DNA of 55,846 bases from Syntrophus sp. (in: bacteria) (GCA_013824835.1 PNOM01000008.1:1-55846), one strand, 5' to 3'; positions 8,426-17,932 are shown, numbered from the stretch's first letter. A program made the numbers and translations. Notes: generated by a model not told the origin, from the letters alone.

Positions 8426-8456
8426 ATTATAGTATCACTAATGGTACTATTGTCAA
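8426..8456 (-). promoter_or_regulatory. hicAB promoter with overlapping operator
   Basis: On the minus strand TTGACA (8451-8456) is followed by TACTAT (8429-8434, spacer 16) or TATAAT (8426-8431, spacer 19). An inverted repeat, ATAGTATC ... GGTACTAT (8429-8436 and 8443-8450, 6-base spacer), fills the gap between the -35 and -10 boxes. A repressor bound there, presumably HicB, would block RNA polymerase. Predicted transcription starts within a few bases of the hicA ATG. Confidence 0.7.
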
Positions 8457-8603
8457 GCTCTTTTTTCTCTCATACGCAAAGCAGCGCTGACCCGAATATC
8501 TGTGCCAAATCTCGTAGATCATTTTCAATCGAGGGAAGGGGCATATTGACGAGGTTCCCACCACATATTGTTCAGGCAAAAAGGGAGTTATTTACTTATT
8601 GAT

Positions 8604-8728
8604 CCCTGAGAAGTAACTCTGTTTTTTGAAATAATGTAGGTTTGGGTAGATAAATACACCAGTATTTTCAAGGCATTGTAAGGAGCTCATGGAGACGATA
8701 TGGTTAAAATGGTACTTACTTCTCAGGG
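8604..8728. repeat. 125-bp element bounded by 13-bp inverted repeats
   Basis: The 13-mer CCCTGAGAAGTAA (8604-8616) recurs as its exact reverse complement at 8716-8728. Similarity extends imperfectly outward (TGATCCC versus TGAACCC). The 99 bases between them hold no ORF. The size and layout suggest a miniature inverted-repeat element or the collapsed ends of an insertion sequence, lying between hicAB and the next accessory cassette. The rest of 8457-8931 contains no gene I can support. Confidence 0.5.
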
Positions 8729-8931
8729 TTCACTTATTTACGCCCGTCCCGTCCCCAAATACAGTTTGTGAAAATAGCCTAATATCATGTACTTACGCGA
8801 CACAAAAATGGTGATGGAAAAACTAATGATTTTTATGCAGGCATTTCTAGTTTATTTTTGGTGCAAAATATGCATTTAGCCTACCTATTAACAACATAGT
8901 TACTATTAATTAAAACTGATTACATTTTAGC

Positions 8932-8960
8932 TTGACAAAAAATAAATATGCATCTATAAT
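8932..8960 (+). promoter_or_regulatory. strong sigma-70 promoter for three-gene cassette
   Basis: This is a perfect consensus: TTGACA (8932-8937), 17-base spacer, TATAAT (8955-8960). It sits 34 bases upstream of the ATG at 8995, which has an AAGGAGG ribosome-binding site at 8976-8982. No second promoter is evident within the cassette. Confidence 0.85.
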
Positions 8961-8994
8961 AATTTTAGTAAACATAAGGAGGATATTAAACGAT

Positions 8995-9603
8995 ATGAAA
9001 CCAACTACTGATAAAAAATCACACCTTTCATTGGATGGGTTAGAGAGAATGCAATCTGTGCGAACAACTTTTCGATTTTCAAAAAAGGCAGAAGAGGCCT
9101 TGGATAGACTCAGAAAGACGACAAAAATTACAATGAAAGGCATGCTTGATAGGTTTGCTGAATTGTTCCTAAAGGATAAAGCGGCAACCGCTATGCTGGT
9201 CAAGGAAGCGGCAACAGTAGCTGCCAGTCATGACCTTGGTGTCCGCAAGACATGGGTAGTTAGCAAGGCAACATTGACACTAATTAGTGTTACCGCACAA
9301 GCAAACGGGCTGTCGCGTGATACCTTAGCTGAAAGCCTTGTTTTGCTTGCTGACGAAGTCATTAGGACGGCAAAACTGCAGCAGCCGGAGAAACACAAAG
9401 AGGCACAAAAGATAATTGGAGATTTTGAGAAGCAGGTTAGACAAATAGAAGACCAACTTGGAGATTTATTAGGGGAGGATGATCCTATATACAACCGCTT
9501 TCGATTTGTAGGCACTATTCTTATGAACTTGTCTTTCGCGATAGATGCCGAAATAAAAAACGGAACGCCTGTTGATCCAGATGACATGGCTCAACAAGGC
9601 TAA
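8995..9603 (+). CDS. hypothetical, RHH-like N-terminus (cassette gene 1)
   Basis: I do not recognise this 202-residue protein. The start is set to the ATG at 8995: the longer frame begins inside the promoter -35 box, and AAGGAGG lies upstream. Near the N-terminus, RTTFRFSKKAEEALDRLRKTTKITMKGMLDRF has the look of a ribbon-helix-helix DNA-binding motif (beta strand, helix, turn, helix). A second similar block follows (RKTWVVSKATLTLISVTAQANGLSRDTLAESLVLL), so the protein may hold two such units. The rest is helical (KHKEAQKIIGDFEKQVRQIEDQLGDLL). It could be the antitoxin or regulator of the cassette. It is followed 18 bases later by a DUF4258-type gene. Confidence 0.7.
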   Translation: MKPTTDKKSHLSLDGLERMQSVRTTFRFSKKAEEALDRLRKTTKITMKGMLDRFAELFLKDKAATAMLVKEAATVAASHDLGVRKTWVVSKATLTLISVTAQANGLSRDTLAESLVLLADEVIRTAKLQQPEKHKEAQKIIGDFEKQVRQIEDQLGDLLGEDDPIYNRFRFVGTILMNLSFAIDAEIKNGTPVDPDDMAQQG

Positions 9604-9621
9604 TAATGTCAGGGGGATATT

Positions 9622-9894
9622 ATGGAAATGTCACAGCACGCAAGGATCAGAATCAGACAGCGAGGCATTACGGAAGCTATTGTAAATTTGATTACTGAGT
9701 ATGGGACACCGGTGGAGCGAAAGGGCAATGCTCTAGAGTACAGTCTGAATAAAAAACAGACTCTTGTAATAATCGAAGAGCTCCGATGTCGTATTGGTGC
9801 CTTACAAAAGGCTATGAACAAAGCCGTATTGGTTAGCGAAGATACGGGTGACATAATAACCGTATACCACAAGACAAGGCAAAAACGTGGATAA
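9622..9894 (+). CDS. DUF4258 family protein (cassette gene 2)
   Basis: The 90-residue protein has the DUF4258 pattern: MSQHARIRIRQRGITEAIVNLITEYG near the start, a central LVIIEEL strand and the end GDIITVYHKTR. DUF4258 proteins are small, often found next to putative antitoxins and thought to be toxin-like, but their activity is not well established. The ribosome-binding site is GGGGG before ATATT-ATG. It sits between the RHH-like gene and an unknown gene, all in the same direction, and appears intact. Confidence 0.75.
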   Translation: MEMSQHARIRIRQRGITEAIVNLITEYGTPVERKGNALEYSLNKKQTLVIIEELRCRIGALQKAMNKAVLVSEDTGDIITVYHKTRQKRG

Positions 9895-9908
9895 GGAGGA
9901 GAGTCTAC

Positions 9909-10406
9909 ATGGCGCTCACGATACAGGATAGTGCGGATATGGTCTTAAAGAAGTTGGCAATATATAATTTTCACATTACAAAGGAACAGGAAACAGACAT
10001 GAGGAAGAATGGCTATTGTCGTCTGGCTGGGTTTAATTGCAAGGTCGCTAATATCCGTGGAGGCCATAGCTTTCGTGTACGGGTTAATTTGGACTGGTTC
10101 AGGGGTAGTCAGAAAGGAATTTCAAAGCCGTACCTCGATCAAGGATGTCAACCAGAATTCGACTTTCAGTTTTTTCCGCTACGCTCAAAGCTATTGGCTG
10201 TTTACTACTTAGATTTGCACTCCTACTGCCTTGAGCTTGAGAAAGACAGAAGAATGTGGTTCAATCAGCCTTATTGGGGGATGCAAGTTGATCCCGATAA
10301 AGAAGAGTTCTGTTGGGCAGGAGGCAACACCCGTCGTTTTCACCTGTTGCGCGTTAGCTGCCCAGATGATCTGCGAAAAGCAAGCGAGAAACATGTAAGC
10401 ACCTAA
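9909..10406 (+). CDS. hypothetical protein (cassette gene 3)
   Basis: I do not recognise this 165-residue protein. It has an excellent ribosome-binding site (AAGGAGGAG, 9895-9903) and starts 15 bases after the DUF4258 gene, so it belongs to the same transcript. It is rich in aromatic residues (several Trp, Tyr and Phe in the second half, such as RMWFNQPYWGMQVDPDKEEFCW) and soluble by eye; no signal peptide or membrane segment. Some conserved-looking charged residues occur (RVRVNLDWFRGS, QPEFDFQFFPLR). It could be an effector or an accessory protein of the cassette. No catalytic motif is evident. Confidence 0.65.
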   Translation: MALTIQDSADMVLKKLAIYNFHITKEQETDMRKNGYCRLAGFNCKVANIRGGHSFRVRVNLDWFRGSQKGISKPYLDQGCQPEFDFQFFPLRSKLLAVYYLDLHSYCLELEKDRRMWFNQPYWGMQVDPDKEEFCWAGGNTRRFHLLRVSCPDDLRKASEKHVST

Positions 10407-10831
10407 TGGATCTCGATCTAAAGCGGTATGCGGTGCTACGCTGCCCAATAAATAATGTACGCAATTCCCTTTTTTCTCAATTCCCCTATTAGACAAAACA
10501 CGTAAGAACCGGAAGAACTTTAAATCAATCTCATACATTAAACCCGGATAAGTCGTGAGGGCATGGTGTCGGGTTTTCTTAAACAAACCGTCGTGAGGCG
10601 AGGAAGCTCGGTCTTGTCGCTCAACACTTCTCTCGCGATTAAATCGTTGTGTATAAGCAAAAGTTCCGAAGCCGAACGCGAGTGATTGGAGTCGCTGGAG
10701 CGAAATGAGCGTGTTTGTGTGGAATATCCATACACAGATGACTATCCTAATGGAAAATCTGGGTTAAATTTGCAGTTGGTCTGAAAACGCTGTATGAGCC
10801 CTTTATGAAAGGCGAGTTTTTGGGAATTATC
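10407..10831. other. intergenic region without supported genes
   Basis: About 425 bases follow the cassette. A near-repeat GTCGTGAGG occurs twice (around 10553 and 10592). Short frames on the minus strand lack ribosome-binding sites and recognisable products. No terminator with a clear U-tract was found for the cassette. Confidence 0.4.
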
Positions 10832-10859
10832 TTGATTATTTTGAAAAAAACAATAGAAT
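10832..10859 (+). promoter_or_regulatory. promoter candidate for xerC
   Basis: TTGATT (10832-10837), 16-base spacer, TAGAAT (10854-10859). The predicted start of transcription (~10866) lies about 3 bases before the xerC ATG at 10869, which has no Shine-Dalgarno sequence. Confidence 0.5.
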
Positions 10860-10868
10860 AATAGTCTT

Positions 10869-11756
10869 ATGGATAAGCATACGGTCAGGGTGTTGTCCAG
10901 GGAGTTTTATAAATACTTGAAAGTTGAAAAGGGCGTATCATTCAATACTGAGAGGGCCTATAAAGGAGATATAGAGGGTTTTGTCTCCTTTGTGGAGAAG
11001 AGTTCCTATGACGTGGTGGATCACCATGTCATAAGGGCTTATATTGTCAGTATTTATAAGGAGCTTAAGAAATCTTCCCTTTCGAGAAAGGTCTCATCTA
11101 TCAAGGTGTTTTTCAGGTTTATGAAGAAGAAGGGATATATTGAAGAGAATACGGCCCTGGTAATCAAAAATCCGAAAACCGAGAAACACCTTCCGAAGTT
11201 CTATACTATTGATGAGATGTTCCATTTTCTTGACTATCTTCCGAAGGATGGGTGGCTCAACTTAAGGAACAGGGCCATTTTCGAACTTATGTATTCAACG
11301 GGCATGAGGGCGCAGGAGACGCTTAACGTGAATGTCGAAGACCTCCACATGGATGGCATGTGGGTCAAGGCAAAAGGGAAGGGCGGCAAAGAGAGGATAC
11401 TCCCCTTTGGCGACAAGGCGAAGCAGGCTATTGAAGAGTATGTGAACGCCAGGAACGCAACACGAAAGAGTATGTCTGAAGGTCCGCTTTTTGTGAATGT
11501 CCGGGGATACCGGCTTTCATATAGAGGACTCCTGAAAATCATGAAAAAGCATCAGCTCCACGCTCATCTTTTTAAGAATCTTGCACTCCATGGGGTACGC
11601 CATTCTTTTGCAACCCATATGCTTGACAATGGCGCAGATCTCCGGAGTATACAGGAGTTGCTTGGTCATTCAAAACTATCTACAACACAGAAATATACCC
11701 ACGTCTCCATGGAAAAACTGATGGAGACATACGACAAATCTCACCCAAGAAGGTAA
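10869..11756 (+). CDS. xerC: tyrosine recombinase XerC
   Basis: The 295-residue protein has an N-terminal SAM-like core-binding domain (residues ~5-90) and a tyrosine recombinase catalytic domain. The catalytic residues are all present: Arg147 (TGMRAQE), the GKGGKER lysine hairpin, His241 and Arg244 ([12 protein letters not shown]), His267 ([10 protein letters not shown]) and nucleophile Tyr276 (QKYTHVS). It resolves chromosome dimers at dif together with XerD. The gene order xerC-hslV-hslU is a conserved arrangement also known from Bacillus. It ends one base before hslV starts. Confidence 0.93.
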   Translation: MDKHTVRVLSREFYKYLKVEKGVSFNTERAYKGDIEGFVSFVEKSSYDVVDHHVIRAYIVSIYKELKKSSLSRKVSSIKVFFRFMKKKGYIEENTALVIKNPKTEKHLPKFYTIDEMFHFLDYLPKDGWLNLRNRAIFELMYSTGMRAQETLNVNVEDLHMDGMWVKAKGKGGKERILPFGDKAKQAIEEYVNARNATRKSMSEGPLFVNVRGYRLSYRGLLKIMKKHQLHAHLFKNLALHGVRHSFATHMLDNGADLRSIQELLGHSKLSTTQKYTHVSMEKLMETYDKSHPRR

Positions 11757-11757
11757 A

Positions 11758-12282
11758 ATGGACGCGACAACAGTAATATGTGTAAGACACAAGGGTACCG
11801 TTGCCATTGGCGGCGACGGACAGGTAACTATGGCCGATATAGTGATGAAACATACGGCAAAGAAGGTGCGGAAGCTCTTTCATGAAAAATGTCTTGCCGG
11901 TTTTGCGGGGGCAACCGCCGATGCTTTTACCCTTTTCGAGAGGTTCGAAAAGAAACTGGAACAGTATAATGGAAATATTACGAGGGCTGCGGTTGAACTT
12001 GCAAAGGACTGGAGGACGGACAGGGCGCTCCGGGCGTTACAGGCCCTCCTAATTGTAGCAGACGATGAGCATACCCTGATACTTTCAGGCACAGGGGATG
12101 TAATAGAGCCTGATGACGGTGTGGCAGCCATAGGTTCCGGAGGCGCCTATGCGCAGGCTGCCGCGAAGGCATTGATTAAGTATACCGATCTCCCTGCCCG
12201 GGAGATAGTTATGGAATCGATGCGTATTGCCTCGGAGATATGTATCTATACAAACGACAAAATAGTGATAGAGGAGCTGTAA
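11758..12282 (+). CDS. hslV: ATP-dependent protease HslV (ClpQ) peptidase
   Basis: This is the proteasome-like peptidase subunit of HslUV, 174 residues, starting [13 protein letters not shown] and continuing with the GGDGQVTM family signature. Removal of the first residues would expose the N-terminal Thr (TTVICV), the catalytic nucleophile, as in relatives with a short propeptide. The Gly-rich [24 protein letters not shown] segment is also typical. It forms two stacked hexameric rings capped by HslU. It is sandwiched between xerC and hslU with almost no spacing, so all three are one operon. Confidence 0.95.
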   Translation: MDATTVICVRHKGTVAIGGDGQVTMADIVMKHTAKKVRKLFHEKCLAGFAGATADAFTLFERFEKKLEQYNGNITRAAVELAKDWRTDRALRALQALLIVADDEHTLILSGTGDVIEPDDGVAAIGSGGAYAQAAAKALIKYTDLPAREIVMESMRIASEICIYTNDKIVIEEL

Positions 12283-13614
12283 ATGAAGGTATTAACCCCT
12301 AAAGAGATATCAGAGGAACTGAACAGGTTTATCATAGGGCAGAATAAGGCAAAAAAGGCGGTCTCCATAGCGCTGCGAAACAGGTGGAGACGGCAGATGA
12401 TACCCAAGGAATTGAGGGATGAGGTGGCCCCGAAGAATATTATTATGATAGGACCCACCGGGGTAGGAAAAACCGAGATTGCGAGGCGTCTCGCGAAGCT
12501 CGCAAACTCACCATTTTTGAAGATTGAAGCGACAAAATTCACTGAAGTCGGCTATGTGGGACGAGATGTAGAGTCCATGGTCAGGGACCTTACTGAGCTT
12601 GCAGTCAATATGGTGAAAAAGGAAGAACACGAACAGGTCCTGGAAAAGGCAAAGGAAATGGCTGAAGAGAGGGTCCTCGACCTTCTTTTGCCCCAGAAGA
12701 AGTCGACCCGGGCACCCAAAGATAATGGTGACGCCGCAGACCTGTCAAGAGAAAAGATACGGAACCAGTTCAAAGCAGGCAAGTTTGATGGGAAGTTTGT
12801 GGAGCTTGAAGTGCCCGAAAGGTCCCTTCCCATGATAGAGATATTTTCTGCATCAGGTCTTGAAGAGATGGACATGCAGATCAGGGATATGTTCGGCAAT
12901 ATGCTTCCCAAAAAAACGAAGAAACGGAAGATCAAGGTGAAAGAGGCCTATGAGCTTCTTATACAGGAGGAGTCGAAGAAGCTTATCGATATGGACAAGG
13001 TGGTCCAGGACGCAATAGACAGGGTAGAGCAGTCGGGAATCATATTTCTTGATGAGCTTGACAAGATTGCAAGCCGTGATACCCATGGGCCTGATGTATC
13101 AAGGGAAGGGGTGCAGAGGGATATTCTCCCCATAGTGGAGGGAACGACGGTAACTACAAAATATGGAATGATAAAAACGGACCATGTGCTCTTTATTGCC
13201 GCGGGTGCATTCCATATGTCCAAACCCTCTGACCTTATACCGGAACTGCAAGGCCGGTTCCCGATCCGGGTTGAGCTTGATCCGTTGACAAAAGAAGATT
13301 TTTACAGGATTATTACGGAACCGGACAATGCCCTTCTCAAGCAGTACAAGGCCCTTCTGAAGACTGAAGATATTGACCTTGAGTTTGACCTTGATGCCAT
13401 TGAAGAGATAACGGATATTGCCCAGAAAATCAATGAGATGACTGAAAATATCGGGGCGAGGAGACTCTATACGGTAATGGAAAAGCTCCTCGAAGATATA
13501 TCCTTTTCAGCCCCGGACATGACAGAAAAGAGCATCACCATAACAAGGGCCTATGTGACGGAAAAATTAGGAGAATTCCTCGAAAAAGATGATTTGAGCA
13601 GGTACATACTATGA
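12283..13614 (+). CDS. hslU: HslU ATPase subunit of HslUV protease
   Basis: The 443-residue AAA+ unfoldase feeds substrates to HslV. Walker A is GPTGVGKT (residues 57-64), Walker [13 protein letters not shown] (Asp ~257), and the C-terminus ends LSRYIL, which inserts into HslV pockets in this family. The intermediate I-domain lies roughly at residues 110-230 and the family motif [21 protein letters not shown] is present. The start ATG immediately follows the hslV stop, with GAGGAG as ribosome-binding site. Its last bases overlap argB by 4. Confidence 0.96.
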   Translation: MKVLTPKEISEELNRFIIGQNKAKKAVSIALRNRWRRQMIPKELRDEVAPKNIIMIGPTGVGKTEIARRLAKLANSPFLKIEATKFTEVGYVGRDVESMVRDLTELAVNMVKKEEHEQVLEKAKEMAEERVLDLLLPQKKSTRAPKDNGDAADLSREKIRNQFKAGKFDGKFVELEVPERSLPMIEIFSASGLEEMDMQIRDMFGNMLPKKTKKRKIKVKEAYELLIQEESKKLIDMDKVVQDAIDRVEQSGIIFLDELDKIASRDTHGPDVSREGVQRDILPIVEGTTVTTKYGMIKTDHVLFIAAGAFHMSKPSDLIPELQGRFPIRVELDPLTKEDFYRIITEPDNALLKQYKALLKTEDIDLEFDLDAIEEITDIAQKINEMTENIGARRLYTVMEKLLEDISFSAPDMTEKSITITRAYVTEKLGEFLEKDDLSRYIL

Positions 13615-14453
13615 GAGAAAAGATAGAAACCCTTCTTGAGGCATTACCCTATATAAAGACTTTTGCAGGTAAGACCTTCGTGATTAAATACGGAGGGGCT
13701 GCCATGGAGGAAGAACATCTGAAAAAGGAGTTTGCAAAGGATGTGGTCCTTCTGAAATATGTGGGGATTAATCCGATTATTGTTCATGGCGGAGGACCGG
13801 AGATCGGACGGCTCCTGAAGGAGCTTAAAATACCTTCAAGTTTTATTGACGGTCTTCGCGTGACGGATAGTAAGACCCTTGAGATTGTAGAAATGGTCCT
13901 TTCAGGCCATGTAAATAAGGAGATTGTGAAGAGTATTAATGATATGGGAGGCAAGGCGATAGGTCTTTCCGGTAAGGATGGAAGACTTCTCATGGCAAAG
14001 CAGGTTGAGAATAAAGAGATCGGTTTTGTTGGTGAGATTGTAGATGTTCATATAGATATTCTCAGGGATATAAGCAAGCATGGATATATCCCGGTTATTG
14101 CCCCTATTTCCGATGGTGTGGATGGACATTCATACAACATTAATGCTGATACCGCTGCAGGCAGTATTGCCAAGGCAATGGCTGCCGAGAAGCTGATGCT
14201 TCTCACTGACGTGGAAGGTGTCCTCGACAAGGAGGGAGCGCTCTTTTCCACCTTAAGAGAGAGCGAGGTAGCGAGGCTCCTGGAGAACAAAACAGTCTCC
14301 GGCGGCATGATACCCAAAGTGATGTGCTGTATTGATGCATTGCAGGGAGGGGTAAAAGAGACTCATATTGTCGACGGAAGGATTCCTCATGCCATTCTTC
14401 TCGAAATTTTTACGGATTCCGGTGTTGGCACCCAGATTATAGGAGGTCAATAA
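13611..14453 (+). CDS. argB: acetylglutamate kinase
   Basis: The 280-residue amino-acid kinase phosphorylates N-acetylglutamate, the second step of arginine synthesis. Motifs seen: [10 protein letters not shown] (phosphate-binding Lys and Gly), [31 protein letters not shown] and the C-terminal [10 protein letters not shown]. It overlaps hslU by ATGA, which implies translational coupling, and is followed directly by argD, argF and argG. Length and motifs are those of a normal enzyme. Confidence 0.96.
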   Translation: MREKIETLLEALPYIKTFAGKTFVIKYGGAAMEEEHLKKEFAKDVVLLKYVGINPIIVHGGGPEIGRLLKELKIPSSFIDGLRVTDSKTLEIVEMVLSGHVNKEIVKSINDMGGKAIGLSGKDGRLLMAKQVENKEIGFVGEIVDVHIDILRDISKHGYIPVIAPISDGVDGHSYNINADTAAGSIAKAMAAEKLMLLTDVEGVLDKEGALFSTLRESEVARLLENKTVSGGMIPKVMCCIDALQGGVKETHIVDGRIPHAILLEIFTDSGVGTQIIGGQ

Positions 14454-15659
14454 ATGCAGGAGGAATTGATCAAAAAGGCGGGCAAGTATCTTGCAAACAC
14501 CTATAACCGGTATCCCATAACAGCAACAAAAGGTGAAGGGTGCTGGCTATGGGATTTGGAAGGGAGGCGATACCTCGATTTTCTTGCAGGTATTGCAGTC
14601 TGTAATCTTGGCCATGCTCGGAAAGAGGTTATTGACGGGCTGACAGCCCAGGCGGCAAAACTTTTTCATGTCTCGAATCTTTTCTACATGGAGCCTCAGG
14701 TTAAGGCGGCACAACTTCTTGTAGAGAACTCCTTTGGGGACAAGGTCTTTTTCTGCAATAGCGGAGCGGAGGCAAACGAGGCAGCGATAAAGCTTGCAAG
14801 AAGGTATTCATGGAAGAGGTACGGCGAGGGAAGGCATGAGATTATTGTCATGGAAAACTCCTTTCACGGGAGGACCATGGCTACCCTGTCCGCAACAGGG
14901 CAATTCAAGTTCCATGAGGGATTTGCTCCCATGCTTCCCGGATTTGTCTATGTGCCTTTTAATAATTTGAGTGCGGCAGAGAAGGCAATAAATGAGAAGA
15001 CCTGTGCAGTAATGCTCGAGCCCATTCAGGCAGAAGGCGGTATCTATCCGGCAGATAAAGAGTATTTCACGGCCCTCAGGACGATGACAAAAGAAAAGGA
15101 CATACTCATGATCCTTGACGAGGTCCAGACAGGCATGGGAAGGACGGGAAAATTCTTTGCCTATGAGCACTACGGGGTGGAGCCTGATATTATGAGTCTT
15201 GCCAAGGCCCTGGGCAATGGTTTTCCTGTGGGCGCCATTGTAGCAAAGGATGAGGTCATGGAGGCATTTGTACCTGGAACCCATGCAGCAACCTTCGGGG
15301 GAAACCCCCTTGCGGCATCGGCGGTGATTGCAACGATCAATGCCCTTATCGATGAAGGCGTCATAAAGCATTGCGAAGAGATAGGCCAGTATCTTTATCA
15401 GGGACTCCTCTCCTTGAAAAAGAAATATCCTTTTATTATAGATATACGGGGCATGGGGTTAATCAGGGGCATTGAACTTTCAATTGATGGTGATTCCATA
15501 CAGCGGGAGTTTATGAAGGAAGGAATCATACTCAACTGTACAAAGGGCAGAATATTAAGGCTGGTGCCTCCTCTCATTGTCAATAAGGAGGAGATTGATA
15601 TATTCCTCGAGACTGCGGATCGTATTTTTTCAAAGCAGCCAAAGGGCGAAAATGGGTAA
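14454..15659 (+). CDS. argD: acetylornithine aminotransferase
   Basis: The class III PLP aminotransferase (401 residues) converts N-acetylglutamate semialdehyde to N-acetylornithine; some homologues also act in the lysine pathway as succinyl-DAP aminotransferase. Motifs: FFCNSGAEANEAAIKLAR, ENSFHGRTMATLSATGQ, the LILDEVQTGMGRTG block and the PLP lysine in SLAKALGNGFPVGAI. It starts immediately after argB. The last codons overlap the presumed argF start (ATGGGTAA). Confidence 0.95.
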   Translation: MQEELIKKAGKYLANTYNRYPITATKGEGCWLWDLEGRRYLDFLAGIAVCNLGHARKEVIDGLTAQAAKLFHVSNLFYMEPQVKAAQLLVENSFGDKVFFCNSGAEANEAAIKLARRYSWKRYGEGRHEIIVMENSFHGRTMATLSATGQFKFHEGFAPMLPGFVYVPFNNLSAAEKAINEKTCAVMLEPIQAEGGIYPADKEYFTALRTMTKEKDILMILDEVQTGMGRTGKFFAYEHYGVEPDIMSLAKALGNGFPVGAIVAKDEVMEAFVPGTHAATFGGNPLAASAVIATINALIDEGVIKHCEEIGQYLYQGLLSLKKKYPFIIDIRGMGLIRGIELSIDGDSIQREFMKEGIILNCTKGRILRLVPPLIVNKEEIDIFLETADRIFSKQPKGENG

Positions 15660-16593
15660 GGATAGAACAGTTATGGATTCAAAGAGGGATTTTACAAAGT
15701 TACGGGACATAAGCAGGGAAGAGGGTCAATATCTCCTTGAAAGGGCACATTTCCTTAAAAGGCTCAGGAAAGAGGGGAAGCCGTATAAACCCCTTGCTGA
15801 TAAGAGCCTTGCTATGATTTTTGAAAAGGCTTCAACAAGGACAAGGGCTTCCTTTGAGATCGGCATGTGGGAACTTGGAGGGTATGCCATGTTTCTTAAT
15901 ACCACTGAAACCCAGATAGGCAGAGGTGAACCTGTAAAGGATACCGCACGGGTATTAAGCCGTTATGTAGATGCAATAATGATAAGGACCTATGCTCAAT
16001 CATTGATAGAGGAGCTTGCCCTATGGTCAACAGTCCCTCTCATAAACGGTCTTTCCGATCTCTATCATCCCTGCCAGACCCTTGCCGATCTGCTTACCAT
16101 TGAAGAGTTCAAGGGTGCATTTGAGCGCATAAAGATTGCCTATATAGGGGACGGAAACAACGTGGCAAATTCCTGGCTGGAGGCATCAATCCTCTTTGGT
16201 CTTGATTTTGCGATTGCAACTCCGGAGCATTATGAGCCGGAAACAGCTTTGCTCGCCGAGGCCAGGGAGAATGGGAGGTTTACCTTTACCCATGACCCCT
16301 TTGATGCAGTGAAGGACGCTGACGTAGTCTACACGGATGTGTGGGTGAGCATGGGTCAGGAAAAGGAACAGGAGGAGAGAGTAAGGGTCTTTGATTCCTA
16401 TAAAATAGATGAGAAACTGATGAAGAATGCCCGCAAGGACGCAATCGTCATGCACTGTCTCCCTGCATACAGGAATAAGGAGATCTCCGATGAAATATTT
16501 GAGAAACATGAAAAAGTGATTTTCGCTCAGGCGGAAAACAGACTTCATTGTCAGAAGGCCCTTTTGGAGTGGCTGATTTTAAGGCAGTGTTGA
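15652..16593 (+). CDS. argF: ornithine carbamoyltransferase
   Basis: The enzyme makes citrulline from ornithine and carbamoyl phosphate. It has the carbamoyl-phosphate motif STRTRASFEIG, the HPCQTLADL motif, and the ornithine-binding MHCLPAYR. I use ATG at 15652, overlapping the argD stop by 8 bases; ATG at 15673 (MDSKRDFTKLRDI) is a good alternative, giving 306 residues and closer to the usual length. The longer frame from 15577 lies inside argD and is rejected. The stop codon lies within a 7-base-period repeat that fills the gap to argG. Confidence 0.95.
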   Translation: MGKDRTVMDSKRDFTKLRDISREEGQYLLERAHFLKRLRKEGKPYKPLADKSLAMIFEKASTRTRASFEIGMWELGGYAMFLNTTETQIGRGEPVKDTARVLSRYVDAIMIRTYAQSLIEELALWSTVPLINGLSDLYHPCQTLADLLTIEEFKGAFERIKIAYIGDGNNVANSWLEASILFGLDFAIATPEHYEPETALLAEARENGRFTFTHDPFDAVKDADVVYTDVWVSMGQEKEQEERVRVFDSYKIDEKLMKNARKDAIVMHCLPAYRNKEISDEIFEKHEKVIFAQAENRLHCQKALLEWLILRQC

Positions 16594-16646
16594 GTTTTGA
16601 GTGAAAAAAGCTCTTGACTCAACACTTAAAACTCAACACTCAAAAC
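16587..16646. repeat. 7-base-period repeat hairpin between argF and argG
   Basis: The 60 bases divide into 7-mers, for example GTGTTGA, GTTTTGA, TGACTCA, ACACTTA, AAACTCA and ACACTCA. Bases 16587-16598 pair perfectly with 16628-16639, and 16594-16603 pair with 16637-16646, so the hairpin can slip by one repeat unit. The argF stop codon (16591-16593) lies inside the first unit. Confidence 0.8.
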
Positions 16647-16671
16647 AGATTTATAAGGATGGAGGTTTGAA

Positions 16672-17871
16672 ATGAAAGATATAAAAAAGGTCGTGCTGGC
16701 CTATTCCGGTGGTCTTGACACGTCCATTTTAGTGAAATGGCTGAAGGAAGAATATAATTGCGAAGTGATTGCCTATGCAGCAGATGTAGGTCAGGAAGAA
16801 GAACTGACCGGTCTGAGGGAAAAGGCCATAAAAACCGGGGCATCCAAGGTCTACATTGAGGACTTGAAAGAGGAGTTTGCACGGGATTTCATTTTTCTCG
16901 CCTTAAAGGCAAATGCCATATATGAAGGCACCTACCTCATGGGTACATCCATTGCCCGTCCCCTTATCGCAAAAAGGCACATAGAGATTGCGAGGGAAGA
17001 GAAGGCTGACGCGGTCTGCCATGGCGCTACTGGAAAAGGCAATGATCAGGTGAGGTTTGAGCTGACATTCTATGCCTTTGAACCCAATATAAAGATCATA
17101 GCCCCCTGGAGAGAGTGGAGTTTCTCGTCCCGGGAAGATCTCATTGACTATGCAATAAAACATGATATCGATGTGCCGGTGACTAAGGCAAAGCCCTACA
17201 GCATGGATAGAAACCTCATGCACATCAGCTATGAGGGCGGCATACTGGAAGACCCCTGGAATGAACCGAATGAAGACATGTTTCTCACCACCGTTTCTCC
17301 TGAAAAGGCGCCTGACAAGCCACTCTATGTGGAGATAGACTTTGAAGACGGCATACCAATAAAGGTGGACGGGAAAGAGATGTCCCCCTATACCCTGGTA
17401 GCCCTTCTCAATAAGATTGGCGGTGCGAACGGTATCGGCAGGGTCGATGTGGTAGAGAACAGATTTGTAGGCATGAAATCAAGGGGGGTCTATGAAACCC
17501 CTGGCTGCACCATTCTCCATGTTGCCCACAGGGCAATGGAGTCAATCACCATGGACAGGGAGGTTATGCATCTAAGGGATGGTCTGATACCAAAGATATC
17601 AGAGCTTATGTATTATGGTTTCTGGTTTACACCGGAGATGGAGGTATTAAAAGCACTTATCGACCAGTCCCAGAAAGGGATAACAGGTACGGTAAGGGTG
17701 AAGCTTTACAAGGGGAACTGTATTGTCGTCGGAAGAAAAGCCCCGAAGTCGTATTACAGACAGGACTTCGCCACCTTTGATAAGGATGCTGTCTATGACC
17801 AGAAAGACGCCGGAGGCTTCATTAAACTGAATGCCCTTCGGTTGAGGATACGAGCACAGATAAACAAGTAG
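16672..17871 (+). CDS. argG: argininosuccinate synthase
   Basis: This 399-residue N-type PP-loop enzyme joins citrulline and aspartate with ATP. The P-loop is [10 protein letters not shown] near the N-terminus; other family motifs are [32 protein letters not shown] and [10 protein letters not shown]-like [12 protein letters not shown]. The ribosome-binding site is GGAGG 8-9 bases upstream of the ATG. It continues the arg run argB-argD-argF-argG; the last enzyme, argH, is found on the other strand in the lysine operon. Confidence 0.97.
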   Translation: MKDIKKVVLAYSGGLDTSILVKWLKEEYNCEVIAYAADVGQEEELTGLREKAIKTGASKVYIEDLKEEFARDFIFLALKANAIYEGTYLMGTSIARPLIAKRHIEIAREEKADAVCHGATGKGNDQVRFELTFYAFEPNIKIIAPWREWSFSSREDLIDYAIKHDIDVPVTKAKPYSMDRNLMHISYEGGILEDPWNEPNEDMFLTTVSPEKAPDKPLYVEIDFEDGIPIKVDGKEMSPYTLVALLNKIGGANGIGRVDVVENRFVGMKSRGVYETPGCTILHVAHRAMESITMDREVMHLRDGLIPKISELMYYGFWFTPEMEVLKALIDQSQKGITGTVRVKLYKGNCIVVGRKAPKSYYRQDFATFDKDAVYDQKDAGGFIKLNALRLRIRAQINK

Positions 17872-17874
17872 AAA

Positions 17875-17906
17875 GGCCGAGGGTCCAAGGGGTCGAGGAT
17901 TCGAGG
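17875..17906 (+). repeat. 8-base-period repeat between argG and leuS
   Basis: Four 8-mers in a row: GGCCGAGG, GTCCAAGG, GGTCGAGG, ATTCGAGG, followed by a partial fifth (GGAGAGGA). Unlike the two 7-base elements it does not fold into a long hairpin. It lies 4 bases after the argG stop. Confidence 0.7.
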
Positions 17907-17932
17907 GGAGAGGAAAAGAGGAATAAAGCGAT

